A stretch of DNA of 64,000 nt from Candidatus Lachnocurva vaginae. GTDB lineage: Bacteria; Bacillota; Clostridia; Lachnospirales; Lachnospiraceae. The translations under genes were made by a program, and so were the position numbers. The stretch covers positions 1,585,643-1,649,642 of the forward strand of contig CP049781.1 in assembly GCA_011082265.1 (NCBI GenBank), given 5' to 3'. Under the pieces are notes generated by a model, which was not told the origin of the DNA, ran no database searches, and worked only from the letters and a program-made list of their open reading frames with translations. Position 1 is the first letter of the stretch; the number at the start of each line of letters is the position of its first letter. Shown here in pieces: positions 36,219-44,126 of this stretch.

Positions 36219-37079
36219 TTAATTTTTCTTCTCGTTGAAAAGTAGTGCATTATATATATCACGTTTTGATACACCTCTATCCTTAGCTACTTTTTTCATA
36301 GCGTCTTTTTTGTCAAAATTTTCTTTAAGATATATATCTAAATGCTCCTGTATGGACATATTTTCCCATTGTTTCTGCTTTTCCTTCATTACATCTTCTT
36401 TTGAAAGACCTTCGATTACAAGAACATATTCTCCTCTCGGCTCATTATTTTCATAAAATGCTATTGCTTCTTCAAATGTAAAATATAATTTTTCTTCATG
36501 AATTTTTGTAAGCTCACGAACTATTGTAATTTTTCTATTACCGAGTCTACTATAAAGTTCTTTTAATATTTTCTTTAAATTATGCGGAGCTTCATATATA
36601 ACAATAGTTCTTGTATCCTTTTCAATTTCTAAAAGTACACGTTCTCTTTCCTTCTTATCTTTCGGTAAAAATGCTTCAAAGGAAATTCTCCTGCAAGGGA
36701 GAGCCGAGACAACCGCTGCATTTACAAATGCAACAGGACCTGGAATACTTATAACTTTAATTCCATTTTCTACGCACATTCTTACAAGCTCTTCTCCGGG
36801 GTCCGATATTCCTGGAGTTCCGGCATCCGTTATCACTGCAATATTTTTCCCGCTTTTTAATTCATTTACTAAATAGTAACCTTTATCTATTTTGTTAAAT
36901 TCGTGATAACTTGTCATTTCTTTTTTTATTTCAAAATGATTTAAAATCTTAATGGAATTTCTAGTATCTTCCGCTGCAATTAAATCAACTTCCTTTAATG
37001 TATTTATCGCACGATAAGACATATCTTCCAAATTTCCAATAGGTGTTGCCACCAAATAAAGTGTTCCTTTTTTATTCAT
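36219..37079 (-). CDS. rsmI: 16S rRNA C1402 2'-O-methyltransferase RsmI
   Basis: The ATG at 37079 gives MNKKGTLYLVATPIGNLEDM, where RsmI proteins start. The frame extends further up but runs through trmN6. 286 residues. AdoMet tetrapyrrole-methylase motifs: TPIGNLEDMSYRA, EDTRNSIKILNHF, AVITDAGTPGISDPG and SIPGPVAFVNAAV. It methylates the ribose of C1402 in the decoding centre together with RsmH. It begins one base after the trmN6 stop. Confidence 0.94.
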   Translation of the reverse strand: MNKKGTLYLVATPIGNLEDMSYRAINTLKEVDLIAAEDTRNSIKILNHFEIKKEMTSYHEFNKIDKGYYLVNELKSGKNIAVITDAGTPGISDPGEELVRMCVENGIKVISIPGPVAFVNAAVVSALPCRRISFEAFLPKDKKERERVLLEIEKDTRTIVIYEAPHNLKKILKELYSRLGNRKITIVRELTKIHEEKLYFTFEEAIAFYENNEPRGEYVLVIEGLSKEDVMKEKQKQWENMSIQEHLDIYLKENFDKKDAMKKVAKDRGVSKRDIYNALLFNEKKN

Positions 37080-37080
37080 T

Positions 37081-37827
37081 TCATTTCCCATATTCATATA
37101 AAACTTCATCCGTATATACATTTTTATCTTTATATACAATAAGCGGTTTTTCGATCCGAATTTCTCCTCCCCCACCTTTTACGCCTTCTACTAAAACGAG
37201 ATTCGGTTCTTTGTCTTTATAAGGAAAAACCAGTCTCATCCTTTTTGGTTCTATATCATAGTGTCTCATAGTCGTAAATATATCTACTAGACGTGTTGGA
37301 CGATGAACCATAAAGAATTTTCCCTTTGTATTAAGAATTTTTCCGGTTTCTCTTATCACATCGTCTAACGTGCATAAAACCTCATGCCTGGAAATATATT
37401 TTGAATTATCGGGATTTTTTATACCATGATTATTTTTCATATATGGAGGATTTACGCACACTATATCAAAAGAGGATGCTCCAAAAATCTTTGACGCATC
37501 CTTTACATCTCCTAATATTATATCAACTTTTTCGCTTAAATTGTTATATAGAACAGACCTTTTTGCCATATCGCAAATATCTTTCTGAATTTCAAGCCCC
37601 CTTATCACAGAAGCTTCCGTTTTATCTGAAAGAAGTATAGGAATTACACCCGTTCCCGTACATAAATCAAGAATCTTATCGCCTTTATCTGCTTTTAAAA
37701 AAGAAGAAAGTAAAACGGCATCTATCCCGAAACAAAACTTTGTAGGATTTTGAATCAAGTACAGATTATTTCTATCTAAAGAATCAAGTCTTTCTCCTGA
37801 TTTTAATAACTCTTCTTTTTTTATCAT
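37081..37827 (-). CDS. TrmN6-like tRNA/DNA methyltransferase
   Basis: 248 residues. Class I AdoMet motif DLCTGTGVIPILLSDK is followed by the N6-adenine signature VNPPYMK (NPPY). The start (GERLDSLDRNNLYLIQNPTKF) matches the YfiC/TrmN6 group, which makes m6A37 in tRNA1Val of E. coli. In Bacillus the counterpart YabB lies in the same holB-ricT-rsmI neighbourhood. The precise substrate here is inferred. AdoMet and base-flipping residues are intact. Confidence 0.85.
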   Translation of the reverse strand: MIKKEELLKSGERLDSLDRNNLYLIQNPTKFCFGIDAVLLSSFLKADKGDKILDLCTGTGVIPILLSDKTEASVIRGLEIQKDICDMAKRSVLYNNLSEKVDIILGDVKDASKIFGASSFDIVCVNPPYMKNNHGIKNPDNSKYISRHEVLCTLDDVIRETGKILNTKGKFFMVHRPTRLVDIFTTMRHYDIEPKRMRLVFPYKDKEPNLVLVEGVKGGGGEIRIEKPLIVYKDKNVYTDEVLYEYGK

Positions 37828-37851
37828 TACTATTTTTCCTATTTCCCCTAT

Positions 37852-38874
37852 TTATTTTTGAGCCTTTTTTACTTTTAGCTTTTTATTGAAGAATTTATTA
37901 ATTGATTTTTTATTTCCCTTATTTTCTACATTATTCAAATACTTATTTTCATTACCATTTTTTTCTATGTTATTTAAATTTTTATCTCCATTTTGAAGAA
38001 CTTTTTTTACAGGTTTTTTAAGTTTTATACTTTGATTTTCTTCATCTTCTTCAAAATACGGATGCTTTTTATATGTAAGCTCCGACACATTATATTCTTT
38101 TAATTCTTTTTTATCTCCATCATCTATGATAACTTTTACTTTTTCTCTTAGGATGTCAACGCTTGCGACTTCCGACATAGTCCCTTCAGGAGTTTTAACC
38201 ATATCACCTTTTCTTGGAAGTTTTTTATTTAATTCTTCATACACGTCTTCTTCATTTTTAAGACAACACATAAGTCTTCCGCAGACTCCTGAAATCTTTG
38301 ACGGATTTAATGATAAATTCTGTTCCTTTGCCATCTTAATTGAAACCGGTGCAAAGTTAGTTAAAAATGTTGCACAGCAAAGCGGTCTTCCACAAAATCC
38401 TATTCCTCCTAGAACTTTTGATCCATCTCTTACTCCGACTTGTCTAAGTTCAATTCTCGTATGAAAAGAAGAAGCAAGATCTTTAACAAGCTCTCTAAAA
38501 TCCACTCGCTCATCCGCAAGGAAAAAGAATGTTATTCTTTTTTTATCAAAAGTATATTGAGCATCAATTAAGCTCATATCCAACTTATGCTTTTTAACCT
38601 TTTTTCTACATTCTATAAGTGCCGCATCTTCTTCTTTTTTTATCTCTCTTTCCTGCTCCAAATCTTCTTTTGTTGCAATTCTTAAAATTCTGCTATCAGT
38701 CGGTTTTTTTAAGATTTCAGGATGATCCTCTGGCATTGTTCTAACTATCCCTACTTCAAGACCTCTGTCCGTCTGTGCAATAACCTTATCATTTATATGG
38801 CAAGCTAAACCGTTTGTATTTAAAAATGCAACTTTTCCCGCATTATCAAAATGAACACCTACAAGCTCAGGCAT
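37852..38874 (-). CDS. ricT: PSP1-domain protein RicT (YaaT)
   Basis: 340 residues. The PSP1 domain contains the cysteine-rich stretch GFCGRPLCCATFLTNF and SGVCGRLMCCLKNEEDVYEE. RicT with RicA and RicF carries iron-sulfur clusters and stimulates RNase Y in Bacillus. The C-terminal 65 residues are a low-complexity basic tail (Asn/Lys repeats). It overlaps holB by 8 bases. RicA and RicF are not in this window. Confidence 0.9.
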   Translation of the reverse strand: MPELVGVHFDNAGKVAFLNTNGLACHINDKVIAQTDRGLEVGIVRTMPEDHPEILKKPTDSRILRIATKEDLEQEREIKKEEDAALIECRKKVKKHKLDMSLIDAQYTFDKKRITFFFLADERVDFRELVKDLASSFHTRIELRQVGVRDGSKVLGGIGFCGRPLCCATFLTNFAPVSIKMAKEQNLSLNPSKISGVCGRLMCCLKNEEDVYEELNKKLPRKGDMVKTPEGTMSEVASVDILREKVKVIIDDGDKKELKEYNVSELTYKKHPYFEEDEENQSIKLKKPVKKVLQNGDKNLNNIEKNGNENKYLNNVENKGNKKSINKFFNKKLKVKKAQK

Positions 38875-39877
38875 TTATATTCTCCTTTAGTTCTATTAAA
38901 AGTATTTCTAATACTTTATTTCCATCTACATTGCTTAAAAGTCTTTTTCTTGCAGACTCTATAAAATTTATCATGGAATTCAATTTCTCATATGAAATAT
39001 TTGACATTGATGAAATTTTAGATATTTCTGAAGAAAAAACTATATTGTTATCATCTTCCGTTGATTTGTATAATAACACATCTCTAAACCATAATTTAAG
39101 TTTATCTACCAAATCATCTATAATCTCTTTTTTATCTTCTTTATTTTTATCTATATCCGCTACAAGCTCGTGAATATCCAAAATACTCATTCTTGATAAA
39201 GATTTTATAAGATTTAAAAACTTTTCCCGTCTTTCTTTTTTTAAAGGATTATGAATCTCTTCTATCGCTCGTCCCAAATTCCCGAAACTTAAATTTGAAA
39301 CTTCTTTTGCTTCATAGTCTGGAATTTTATATTTCGATATAAGAAAATCCTGTATTTTTTGACTCTCTACAGGCTTTACTTTAAGTTTTATACAACGAGA
39401 TAAAATTGTCGGCAAAAATTCATTTAAATTTGTGGTTAATATAAAAAATATTACATATCCGGGCGGTTCTTCAAGTGTTTTTAAAAGTGCGTTCTGTGCG
39501 AACTTATTTAATTTCTCCGCTTCATCTATAATATAAATCTTATATTTATTACTATATGGTTTTACTAAAACCGTATCGACTACCTGTCTTCTTACCTCTT
39601 CAACTGTAATAGTATTATCTTTTTCATGCTCTATATATATTACATCAGGGTTATTATCATTTTCAAATTGATGACAAGATTTACAACTATTGCACGACAA
39701 ACATCCTTCTTTTTCACAAAGAAGGGATTTAGCAACAGTTTTTGCTATTAATTTTTTACCTGAGAATTTACTTCCTGAAATGATATATGCATGTGCCACC
39801 GTTCTATTTTCAAGCACATTTTTAAAATAATTTTTTAAATCATCTTCGCCTATAATAGTGTCAAAATCAAATTTCAT
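38867..39877 (-). CDS. holB: DNA polymerase III subunit delta'
   Basis: 336 residues. Clamp-loader AAA+ fold: a P-loop-like SGSKFSGKKLIAKTV, a zinc module (CEKEGCLSCNSCKSC), KYKIYIIDEAEKLNKFAQNA and the SRC motif LSRCIKLK. Delta' is the non-motor wrench of the clamp loader. It lies between yaaR and ricT as in Bacillus. The P-loop Lys is kept, but the usual GKT is GKK. Confidence 0.92.
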   Translation of the reverse strand: MKFDFDTIIGEDDLKNYFKNVLENRTVAHAYIISGSKFSGKKLIAKTVAKSLLCEKEGCLSCNSCKSCHQFENDNNPDVIYIEHEKDNTITVEEVRRQVVDTVLVKPYSNKYKIYIIDEAEKLNKFAQNALLKTLEEPPGYVIFFILTTNLNEFLPTILSRCIKLKVKPVESQKIQDFLISKYKIPDYEAKEVSNLSFGNLGRAIEEIHNPLKKERREKFLNLIKSLSRMSILDIHELVADIDKNKEDKKEIIDDLVDKLKLWFRDVLLYKSTEDDNNIVFSSEISKISSMSNISYEKLNSMINFIESARKRLLSNVDGNKVLEILLIELKENINA

Positions 39878-39881
39878 GTCT

Positions 39882-40325
39882 TTAACCCGATATATCCAAA
39901 AGTAATCCTTTTATGTCTCCTACTTTACTTAATATTGCAAGATTATCCTTCTCATCTTTTACAAGTTCTGTTGCAATATCATCAAGGTTCTTATTAACAA
40001 GTTTAACAATACCATACACTCTGTGTCTACCTCTTCTGTCAAGAAAATTTTCTCTCGAAAACTTATGAGAACGATTTACCACTTCATTCAAGAAATCTTT
40101 TACAAGCGAACGATATTTTTTCATATCTTTTATGTCCATATGTTCCGTAATTTTCTTACCTTGCTCATCGATATCTTGCATAAGTGCTGTAAGTTTTTCC
40201 TTAAATTCCTTATCATCTATTTTACTTGCCAAAGTAAATTTAAACTTGTCATCATTTTGAGATACGGGTTCTTTTTTATTTTCAACTTTAGTTATAGCTT
40301 GAACTTCATTTACTTTTATATCCAT
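39882..40325 (-). CDS. yaaR: YaaR-family protein (DUF327)
   Basis: 147 residues, helical, no membrane segment. The core (KKYRSLVKDFLNEVVNRSHK, then RRGRHRVYGIVKLVNKNLDD) matches YaaR of Bacillus, conserved beside holB in Firmicutes. Function is unknown. Its constant place between a nucleotide-kinase gene and holB suggests a link with replication or nucleotide supply, without proof. AGAGG precedes the ATG. Confidence 0.85.
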   Translation of the reverse strand: MDIKVNEVQAITKVENKKEPVSQNDDKFKFTLASKIDDKEFKEKLTALMQDIDEQGKKITEHMDIKDMKKYRSLVKDFLNEVVNRSHKFSRENFLDRRGRHRVYGIVKLVNKNLDDIATELVKDEKDNLAILSKVGDIKGLLLDISG

Positions 40326-40336
40326 AAGAAACCTCT

Positions 40337-40936
40337 TTATCTTGACCTATCTATAAATTCTATAATTTCATCAACTGTCTCATCTAAATTGTCATTTATA
40401 AATCTGTACTCGATTTTTGCAGCGTCAAGCCTATCTTCAGAAAAGTCTTCTTCATCTGCAATAAATCTTCTGCACATCTCCTTATATTTAGGACTTTTTT
40501 CGTTTTGTTCCCTTTTTAAGGACCTTTCCAAACGTTCTCCATCCTCTACTACTATATATATCGGAATAATTTCCCTATCTGTACAGTTTCTTTTTAAATT
40601 TATATATGTATCTAGAGTTCCTATTATAATTTGGTCGTTATTTTTCTTCCATAAATCGTCATTTACTGTAAAATAGCTCCAAATCCCGAATACTGTATCA
40701 TAATTTCTTATTTCAAGAACCTTTCCCTCTTTTAAAAGTGAATCTTTTTCTTTTTCAGAAACAAAATTATAATCTACTTTATCTATTTCATTTTCTCTTA
40801 TAGGTCTTGTCGTATAGGGAATAAGTTTTGAAAGATCAGTTTTTTCTAAAATCTTTTTATATATTGTATTTTTCCCTGTTCCGCTTTTTCCCATTATAAC
40901 AAAAAGTTTTTTTAAACTTTTACTGCTGTTTTTCAA
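40337..40936 (-). CDS. Guanylate-kinase-like P-loop kinase
   Basis: The TTG start has AAGGGAGC six bases upstream. 199 residues. The P-loop is GKSGTGKNT (16-24), with Asn where S/T is usual. Next comes the guanylate-kinase signature PYTTRPIRENEIDKVDYNFV. The GMP-site part that usually reads EYAEVHGNYYGT is replaced by LEIRNYDTVFGIWSYFT, so substrate preference may differ. In Bacillus this position (beside yaaR-holB) holds thymidylate kinase. It may be a true Gmk, a paralogue, or a nucleotide kinase of another specificity. Confidence 0.7.
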   Translation of the reverse strand: MKNSSKSLKKLFVIMGKSGTGKNTIYKKILEKTDLSKLIPYTTRPIRENEIDKVDYNFVSEKEKDSLLKEGKVLEIRNYDTVFGIWSYFTVNDDLWKKNNDQIIIGTLDTYINLKRNCTDREIIPIYIVVEDGERLERSLKREQNEKSPKYKEMCRRFIADEEDFSEDRLDAAKIEYRFINDNLDETVDEIIEFIDRSR

Positions 40937-41027
40937 AATATGCTCCCTTGTATTTAATAAAAAATAAAAGAAAATGTGTCTATATAAAATTTTATCCGCT
41001 GCATTTACTCGTCTTTTTTATTTTCTC

Positions 41028-41864
41028 TCAGTCGAGGAAACGCCCCAATTCTGGCATCCATGAATCTATAAAAATATTATTTTCGATTCTGTTTTGAATT
41101 ATCGGTGTAACGAAAGATAAAATCAAATCATAAACCTCTTCCCATGATTTTTTTTCTTCTTTAATTTTTCTTATATGTCGTTTCCAATTTTGTTTTAAAT
41201 ACTTGTTGTTCCTAAATTCTTTAAACTGATTAAACTTGAGTTCTAACGATTTTCCGACAAGCCTTTCGTCGTTTTCTGTCTTTTCTTCTAAAATCGACAT
41301 TATTTTTCTCCCGTCAAGTGCAACCTCTTTTAAAAGATTATAGAGCTTTAAGTAAGAATCCATATCATTACAAAATTCCATTTTTTTAAGTATATCTATT
41401 ATAAGTAAAACAGCCATTTCTTCGGACTGAAAAATATTATATTCTATTTCTTTCTCTGAAACAAAATCGAATATTGTTCGTCTTTCTGTATAAATTATCT
41501 TATCTCTATTTTCAAGAGCAATTGTAAAGACCGCTTTATGAACGCCCAATGAACTTATAAAAAATATCTTGTTTCCTTTAGTGGAAACTTTACCTATTTT
41601 TATACTTAAGGAATTCTTTTTTTCATTTAAAATATCAACAATATCAAAAATAGATAGATTATCAGTAACAATTTCGATTCCGTAGTCCTTTTCTTTTATA
41701 TTATTACTTTCTCTTAATTTTAATTCTTCTTTGAAAAAGATATTTTTATCCTTAAATACCTTTACAATTTCCGATTTTACTACATAAACAAAAATTTGCT
41801 GAAAATCAAGAGCTTCTCTTTTTCTTTCGGTATTTAATTTTTCAATCAATAACTCTTCTGTCAT
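41028..41864 (-). CDS. AbiEii-like toxin homologue with degenerate nucleotidyltransferase motifs
   Basis: 278 residues from the ATG at 41864 (AGAGTGG upstream; a GTG at 41873 is the alternative). The layout follows AbiEii nucleotidyltransferases: an opening ELLIEKLNTERKREALDFQQ and a C-terminal half ending LKQNWKRHIRKIKEEKKSWE then EVYDLILSFVTPII. Where the family has KGG near the first catalytic strand this reads KEE (45-47), and the metal-binding D-x-D region reads KDYGIEI (59-65). It is therefore probably inactive or altered. It follows an AbiEi-like gene, the normal operon order, but with repeats between. The assignment comes from reading motifs by eye. Confidence 0.5.
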   Translation of the reverse strand: MTEELLIEKLNTERKREALDFQQIFVYVVKSEIVKVFKDKNIFFKEELKLRESNNIKEKDYGIEIVTDNLSIFDIVDILNEKKNSLSIKIGKVSTKGNKIFFISSLGVHKAVFTIALENRDKIIYTERRTIFDFVSEKEIEYNIFQSEEMAVLLIIDILKKMEFCNDMDSYLKLYNLLKEVALDGRKIMSILEEKTENDERLVGKSLELKFNQFKEFRNNKYLKQNWKRHIRKIKEEKKSWEEVYDLILSFVTPIIQNRIENNIFIDSWMPELGRFLD

Positions 41865-41896
41865 AAAAACCACTCTGAAATCTTACCTTTTTAATC

Positions 41897-42040
41897 AAAA
41901 TCTCATCCTTCTGTAAATTCAGCATCTCTAACAAAAATCTCGTCCTTCTGTAAATTCAGCTCTCTAACAAAAATCTCGTCCTTCTGTAAATTCAGCTCTC
42001 TAACAAAAATCTCATCCTTCTGTAAATTCAGCATCTCTAA
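41897..42040. repeat. Four tandem 36-37-base repeats between AbiE-like genes
   Basis: Units lie at 41897-41933 (37), 41934-41969 (36), 41970-42005 (36) and 42006-42040 (35, end variant). The two inner units are identical. The outer two have A for G at one position and one extra A. The array abuts the stop of the AbiEi-like gene and ends 32 bases before the AbiEii-like ATG. There are no spacers, so it is not CRISPR. The unit length equals that of type III antitoxin RNA repeats, which may be chance. Confidence 0.95.
41903..42034 (-). CDS. Possible 43-residue repeat peptide
   Basis: Because 36 is a multiple of three, the tandem array is open in one frame: ATG at 42034, three copies of a 12-residue unit (ELNLQKDEIFVR, first copy MLNLQKDEIFVR), then DAEFTEG and a stop. 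There is no good ribosome site, but the ATG is 8 bases after the AbiEi-like stop, so re-initiation is possible. It may be only a by-product of the repeats. Confidence 0.25.
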   Translation of the reverse strand: MLNLQKDEIFVRELNLQKDEIFVRELNLQKDEIFVRDAEFTEG

Positions 42041-42667
42041 TCACTCAAGCCATACTCCTATAATATCATGAACCTTTTTCATAACATTTCTTTCTGTTGC
42101 ATACTTCATAAGAAGCGACATATCTTTTTTTTCATCATCTATATATGAAAAAATGGCTTCTCGAAAATCTTGTCTTTCCATTTTATGCTGATATTTTAAA
42201 ATGTCCGCTATAAGTCGCTCCTTTTCATAAATTCCAATTTTTTGTCCTTCGAGCTCTATCTCCTTTCGTCCCATATTAAGGACATCTTTTTCGGTGTAGT
42301 AAGGCTCTATCCACGGATATTCTATATTAAACCTGCTTTTTGAGGTATTCTTATCTATTGCGACTTTAAATACCTTAGGCTTTTCTTTTAAATAGCCATA
42401 TATATAAAGAGCACTTTCCATTGTAAGGACTCCATCCGGAAAAAGTGCACCTATAAGTTTATCTTCCGTAATAAGACCATCGTCAGTATAATAACCCGAC
42501 TTTATCTTCCTAAGCCTTCCCTCTTCTACAAATCCTTTTATTCTTCGATAATCAATGTTAAGTTTTTTAGCGTCATCGGTTCTGAAAATTATTTTTTTCA
42601 AAATAACTTCCTGAATCTGTTCAAATTGATGTTCTTTTTTTTCTTCCCTATACATTGGTATATCCAT
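42041..42667 (-). CDS. AbiEi-like antitoxin / transcriptional regulator
   Basis: 208 residues. The N-terminal winged helix (IFRTDDAKKLNIDYRRIKGF then VEEGRLRKIKSGYYT) and the segment FPDGVLTMESALYIYGYLKE are typical of AbiEi, the antitoxin of type IV AbiE systems, which represses its own operon by binding inverted repeats. AGAGG precedes the ATG. It is first in the minus-strand pair with the AbiEii-like gene. It appears intact, unlike its partner's catalytic motifs. Confidence 0.72.
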   Translation of the reverse strand: MDIPMYREEKKEHQFEQIQEVILKKIIFRTDDAKKLNIDYRRIKGFVEEGRLRKIKSGYYTDDGLITEDKLIGALFPDGVLTMESALYIYGYLKEKPKVFKVAIDKNTSKSRFNIEYPWIEPYYTEKDVLNMGRKEIELEGQKIGIYEKERLIADILKYQHKMERQDFREAIFSYIDDEKKDMSLLMKYATERNVMKKVHDIIGVWLE

Positions 42668-42814
42668 AAGTACCTCTTTTTTGTCAAAAAACCTCCACTT
42701 TGTTATATAATAAGTGGCTTATTTTTATATTATAAATTTGAATATGGTTTTTAGTCAATCCTATTGCCTTTTTTTTTAATCACTTTTATCATAATATTGT
42801 TATGGAGGCAATTT

Positions 42815-43315
42815 ATGAATAATTCTTTAAAGAAAAATCCTTCGAGAAAAGACTGTGAAAAGATAATAAAAAGAATTCTTTCAACAGAAATTTTAGAAAA
42901 AGGGAAAAACCAAAATTTTCGTTTTGCGTCGGATTTTATGGCTTTTTTTGAGTCCTTATATCCACCTTCTGACAGTCTTACAAAGCAGGTTCAGCGTGCA
43001 ATAAAATCCCTTGATCTTCCAAAAGATAAGGACGGGTTTTTTGTGATAAATAAAACAAAAAAGCAGCTTTCGGACGAAGAAGAGTTGGAAAGAATTTTTA
43101 AAAATTCTTCTGCATCACTCTCAGAGCAGAAATTTGAAACTGTTTTTCTTTATATTAACAAAAAATATTTAGATTATGTTTATGAACTTATCGAAGGAAG
43201 CAAATCTTTTAAGGAAATTTACATAACAATGATAAAATCATCAAATGGCATAATTTTTCTTACTGAAACAAAAACCAGATTGGAAATACTTTTAAAAAGT
43301 TTACTTACAAAATAA
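42815..43315 (+). CDS. Divergent ArgR-like regulator
   Basis: 166 residues from the ATG at 42815, with TGGAGG upstream; the frame extends 51 bases higher without a ribosome site. The segment LTKQVQRAIKSLDLPKDKDG then FFVINK resembles the recognition helix and wing of ArgR (SQATVSRDIKELGLVK). The C-terminal part (FETVFLYINKKYLDYVYELI, then SSNGIIFLTETKTRLEILLK) resembles ArgR's oligomerisation and Arg-binding domain. The usual Asp residues that bind arginine are not evident (GDDT reads SSNG), so the ligand may differ. It lies 14 bases before trmB. Similarity is weak. Confidence 0.4.
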   Translation: MNNSLKKNPSRKDCEKIIKRILSTEILEKGKNQNFRFASDFMAFFESLYPPSDSLTKQVQRAIKSLDLPKDKDGFFVINKTKKQLSDEEELERIFKNSSASLSEQKFETVFLYINKKYLDYVYELIEGSKSFKEIYITMIKSSNGIIFLTETKTRLEILLKSLLTK

Positions 43316-43329
43316 TAATGGAGATTTTA

Positions 43330-43989
43330 ATGAGACTTAGACATATTAAAAATGCTGACAAAATTATAGAATCGAATCCTTTACTTATAAATAAACCTAA
43401 AGAGCTTAAAGGAGATTGGAGAAGCCTTTTTAAAAATGATAATCCGATTTTTATAGAAATTGGAATGGGAAAAGGTAAATTTTTAGTTGAAAATGCTTTA
43501 AGATATCCCGACAGAAATTTCATCGGAATAGAAAGATATTCAAGCGTTATGCTTCGTGCACTTCAAAAAATAGATAAATATAAAGAACAGAGCATTATAC
43601 CTAAAAATATCTATTTTATATGCATTGATGCGAAAGAGTTAACCGACGTATTTTCTTTAGGTGAAATTGATTTAATATATCTTAATTTTTCAGACCCATG
43701 GCCTAAAAAAAGAACTGCTGAAAGAAGGCTTACATCAAACACGTTCTTTAAATTATATTCAGCTCTTCTTTTGAAGGGACACTCGATCGAATTTAAAACT
43801 GATAATAAAGATCTATTTGATTTTTCATTAAAAACATTAAAAGATTCTCCTTTCTTTTCTTTAGAAGCAGTATCTTATGATTTACATAATGATGAAAAAT
43901 TATCAAAAAATAATATTATGACTGAATATGAAGAAAAATTTTCTTCGTTGGGAAATCCCATCTATAAACTTATTGCTGTTAGAAATTAG
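43330..43989 (+). CDS. trmB: tRNA (guanine-N7-)-methyltransferase TrmB
   Basis: 219 residues from the ATG at 43330, where MRLRHIKNADKII matches the family start; a further in-frame ATG lies 12 bases upstream and overlaps the ribosome site. AdoMet-binding IEIGMGKGKFLVENA, NFIGIERYSSVML and the signature NFSDPWPKKRTAERRLTSN are all present. It makes m7G46 in tRNA variable loops. It is probably co-transcribed with the ArgR-like gene. Confidence 0.95.
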   Translation: MRLRHIKNADKIIESNPLLINKPKELKGDWRSLFKNDNPIFIEIGMGKGKFLVENALRYPDRNFIGIERYSSVMLRALQKIDKYKEQSIIPKNIYFICIDAKELTDVFSLGEIDLIYLNFSDPWPKKRTAERRLTSNTFFKLYSALLLKGHSIEFKTDNKDLFDFSLKTLKDSPFFSLEAVSYDLHNDEKLSKNNIMTEYEEKFSSLGNPIYKLIAVRN

Positions 43990-44126
43990 TTTTTCCCACT
44001 AGCACTTAAATTATTATTTCTAAAAAATATAAAAATTTTCACAATATAGATTGTCTGTTATTTAACATTGTTTTGTAGTAAAATCTCTTAGTAGGAAATA
44101 TATGTTAGTTAAAGGCGGTGAAAAAA

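Noticed and set aside
40023..40676. 217-residue plus-strand frame
   Set aside because: Antisense to yaaR and the guanylate-kinase-like gene; hydrophobic shadow of Lys/Glu-rich coding.
41897..42040. CRISPR array
   Set aside because: The 36-base units follow each other directly with no unique spacers, and no cas gene is nearby.
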